This document shows positions 62,920 to 64,000 of a DNA stretch of 64,000 nucleotides, in pieces. The stretch is from NCBI GenBank assembly GCA_014762625.1, contig JABURQ010000011.1:1-64000 (forward strand), given 5' to 3'. Within the stretch, counting starts at the first letter, position 1. Each line of letters begins with the position of its first letter. The position numbers and the translations under genes are program-made. This DNA is from Planctomycetaceae bacterium. Its GTDB lineage: Bacteria > Planctomycetota > Planctomycetia > Planctomycetales > Planctomycetaceae. A model generated the notes under the pieces. That model searched no databases, was not told where the DNA came from, and saw only the letters and a list, made by a program, of their open reading frames with translations.

Positions 62920-63240
62920 TCACTCGGCGGCCCGGTTTTGACTGCATGCCTTCTCGACATCACGGAATCGCCCCGCAAGCAACCACCGTTCGATCAGTCC
63001 CGGTTTTCGAAGACGCGGATCGTCCTGAGAAATGAGATGTCGCTTGCCTCGACGGGTGATGAGTATCAATTTCCCCTCCGGATTGATGTCTTCCACAATC
63101 CAGTATTTCTCGACGATATAGGTGTATTCCTCACCATGCTGATCGGGATGCATGGCTTCCGCACGAGGGCCCGGCGAAGTGCTTCGTTTCTGTTTACGGT
63201 AAATGACCCAATCGCCAACTGAACATGCGGGGGCTGTCAT
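62920..63240 (-). CDS. Small planctomycete-type protein, 106 aa
   Basis: From ATG 63240 with AGGA 8 bases upstream. The sequence SVGDWVIYRKQKRSTSPGPRA, in parts, then YTYIVEKYWIVEDI, LILITRRGKRHLISQDDPRLRKP resembles a short protein seen repeatedly in planctomycetes; no function is known to me. The opening VGDWVIYR suggests an SH3-like or CarD-type beta barrel, which is only a visual impression. The frame is open to 63498, but those extra codons lie over the divergent transporter start. Confidence 0.65.
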   Translation of the reverse strand: MTAPACSVGDWVIYRKQKRSTSPGPRAEAMHPDQHGEEYTYIVEKYWIVEDINPEGKLILITRRGKRHLISQDDPRLRKPGLIERWLLAGRFRDVEKACSQNRAAE

Positions 63241-63355
63241 ATCGTCGTCCTGACTTTCTCTTCTTAATGCGAGCAAGTTGATGCCAGATAAGGGATTGCC
63301 TAACATAGTCGATCTTTGAAATTCACAAAAGATTATTATTGTGAAGGGCGCTTGC

Positions 63356-64000
63356 GTGCAACTCTCTCTCTTTATGAACCTTGTTTTCGAATTGCTGGGT
63401 GGTCTGGGAATTTTTCTCCTCGGTATGAAAAATATGTCCGAGGGGATGCAAGCCGTGGCAGGCAACAGCCTGCGGCGAATGATTAGTCTGGTGACCACTC
63501 ACCGCTTGCTGGCGACGACCGTCGGTGTGATCGTAACCTGCGTGGTTCAATCCAGCTCAATTACAACAGTGATGGTCGTTGGCTTTGTGAATAGTGGAGT
63601 CATGCAGCTTTCTCAGGCCATCGGCGTGATCATGGGAGCCAATATAGGAACCACGATTACGGGATGGATTCTTGTGCTGAAGGTGGGGAAATACGGATTG
63701 CCGATTCTCGGACTTTCGGCATTTCTTTATCTCTTCTCCAAAGGGGACCGTCGACGTTATTGGGCTATGTTTTTTATGGGCGTCGGTATGGTGTTTTTCG
63801 GCTTGGAACTGATGAAAGACGCTTGCGCCTTTATCAAGGAGCTCCCTGAGTTTGAAAAATGGTTCCAGAGATTTGATGCGGAGACATATATGGGGGTTCT
63901 CAAGTGTGCTCTGGTCGGTTGTGTGATGACATTTCTCGTACAATCCTCTTCAGCCACATTAGGGATTACGATCTCTCTGGCTTACCAGGGAGTGATCTCC
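63356..64000 (+). CDS. Na/Pi cotransporter family protein (3' end outside window)
   Basis: The frame is open to the window end, about 215 residues. It begins GTG 63356 (AAGGG upstream) or ATG 63374. The first repeat has LLGGLGIFLLGMKNMSEGMQ, VVQSSSITTVMVVGFVNSG and GANIGTTITGW; the start of the second repeat has TFLVQSSSATLGITIS. QSSS and GANIGTT in duplicate are the signature of the PF02690 family (NptA, YjbB). It moves phosphate with sodium. The C-terminal PhoU-like part, if present, lies outside the window. Confidence 0.9.
   Translation, partial: MQLSLFMNLVFELLGGLGIFLLGMKNMSEGMQAVAGNSLRRMISLVTTHRLLATTVGVIVTCVVQSSSITTVMVVGFVNSGVMQLSQAIGVIMGANIGTTITGWILVLKVGKYGLPILGLSAFLYLFSKGDRRRYWAMFFMGVGMVFFGLELMKDACAFIKELPEFEKWFQRFDAETYMGVLKCALVGCVMTFLVQSSSATLGITISLAYQGVIS

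Overview
The window looks like a chromosomal segment of a Planctomycetota bacterium, probably of the Planctomycetales. The evidence is gene content: DUF1559 prepilin-like, DUF1501 and DUF1549/DUF1553 (PSCyt/PSD) proteins, a very large LamG/cytochrome c 'PVC' protein, M56-BlaI pairs, a Hanks kinase with a C-terminal anchor, many operons starting without strong Shine-Dalgarno sites, and a short mraZ-rsmH remnant of the dcw cluster. I cannot assign a genus.

Layout. 1-1.8 kb: the end of a glycine-rich/TPR-type protein whose two halves lie in different frames across an A9 run. 1.8-20.5 kb: housekeeping genes (tsaD, a Ctp protease, a THUMP-like methyltransferase, purD, hemA with a CcsA/HemX-like partner, lysA, asd), a sigma-54 activator, an acyltransferase/desaturase pair, and an exported HEAT protein that carries a degenerate response-regulator receiver. 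20.6-25.9 kb: a compact glycolate operon (flavin reductase, glcD, glcE, glcF, HAD phosphatase). 26.0-29.8 kb: mraZ-rsmH-LysM-FtsL-like cluster, with an MraZ-type operator of three TGGNN boxes every 10 bp directly before mraZ. 30-37 kb: glycosyltransferase, queA, DUF4432, SDR reductase, DEAD helicase and a zinc-ribbon protein.

37.4-45.8 kb: a tmRNA gene (ssrA, tag AKPSLQLAA) whose 3' end is the insertion site of a decayed island of about 8 kb. The tmRNA 3' end recurs at 45543-45567 and, shorter, at 45718-45730. Paired TCTAGTTT motifs sit near the ends and look like integrase arm sites. The arrangement fits tandem integration followed by deletion. Several island genes are chimeras of truncated proteins: integrase N-part joined to a hydrolase C-part, and ArdC N-part joined to a RuvB-like core and then to an unknown C-part. 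The intact cargo includes a DisA_N/DAC-like nucleotide-binding protein encoded just downstream of a sigma-factor-like regulator, a GIY-YIG-like protein, and a run of tightly packed small genes including two tiny membrane proteins.

46-64 kb: a DUF1501 pseudogene next to the island, a serine/threonine kinase, an intact DUF1549/DUF1553-DUF1501 pair, a BlaI-M56 sensor pair with its own promoter/operator and an unusual ABAB repeat domain, the 1282-residue LamG/cytochrome protein, PhoX, a ceramidase-like protein, a small planctomycete-type protein, and the start of a Na/Pi cotransporter cut by the window end.

All functional calls rest on reading motifs by eye; no database search was possible.
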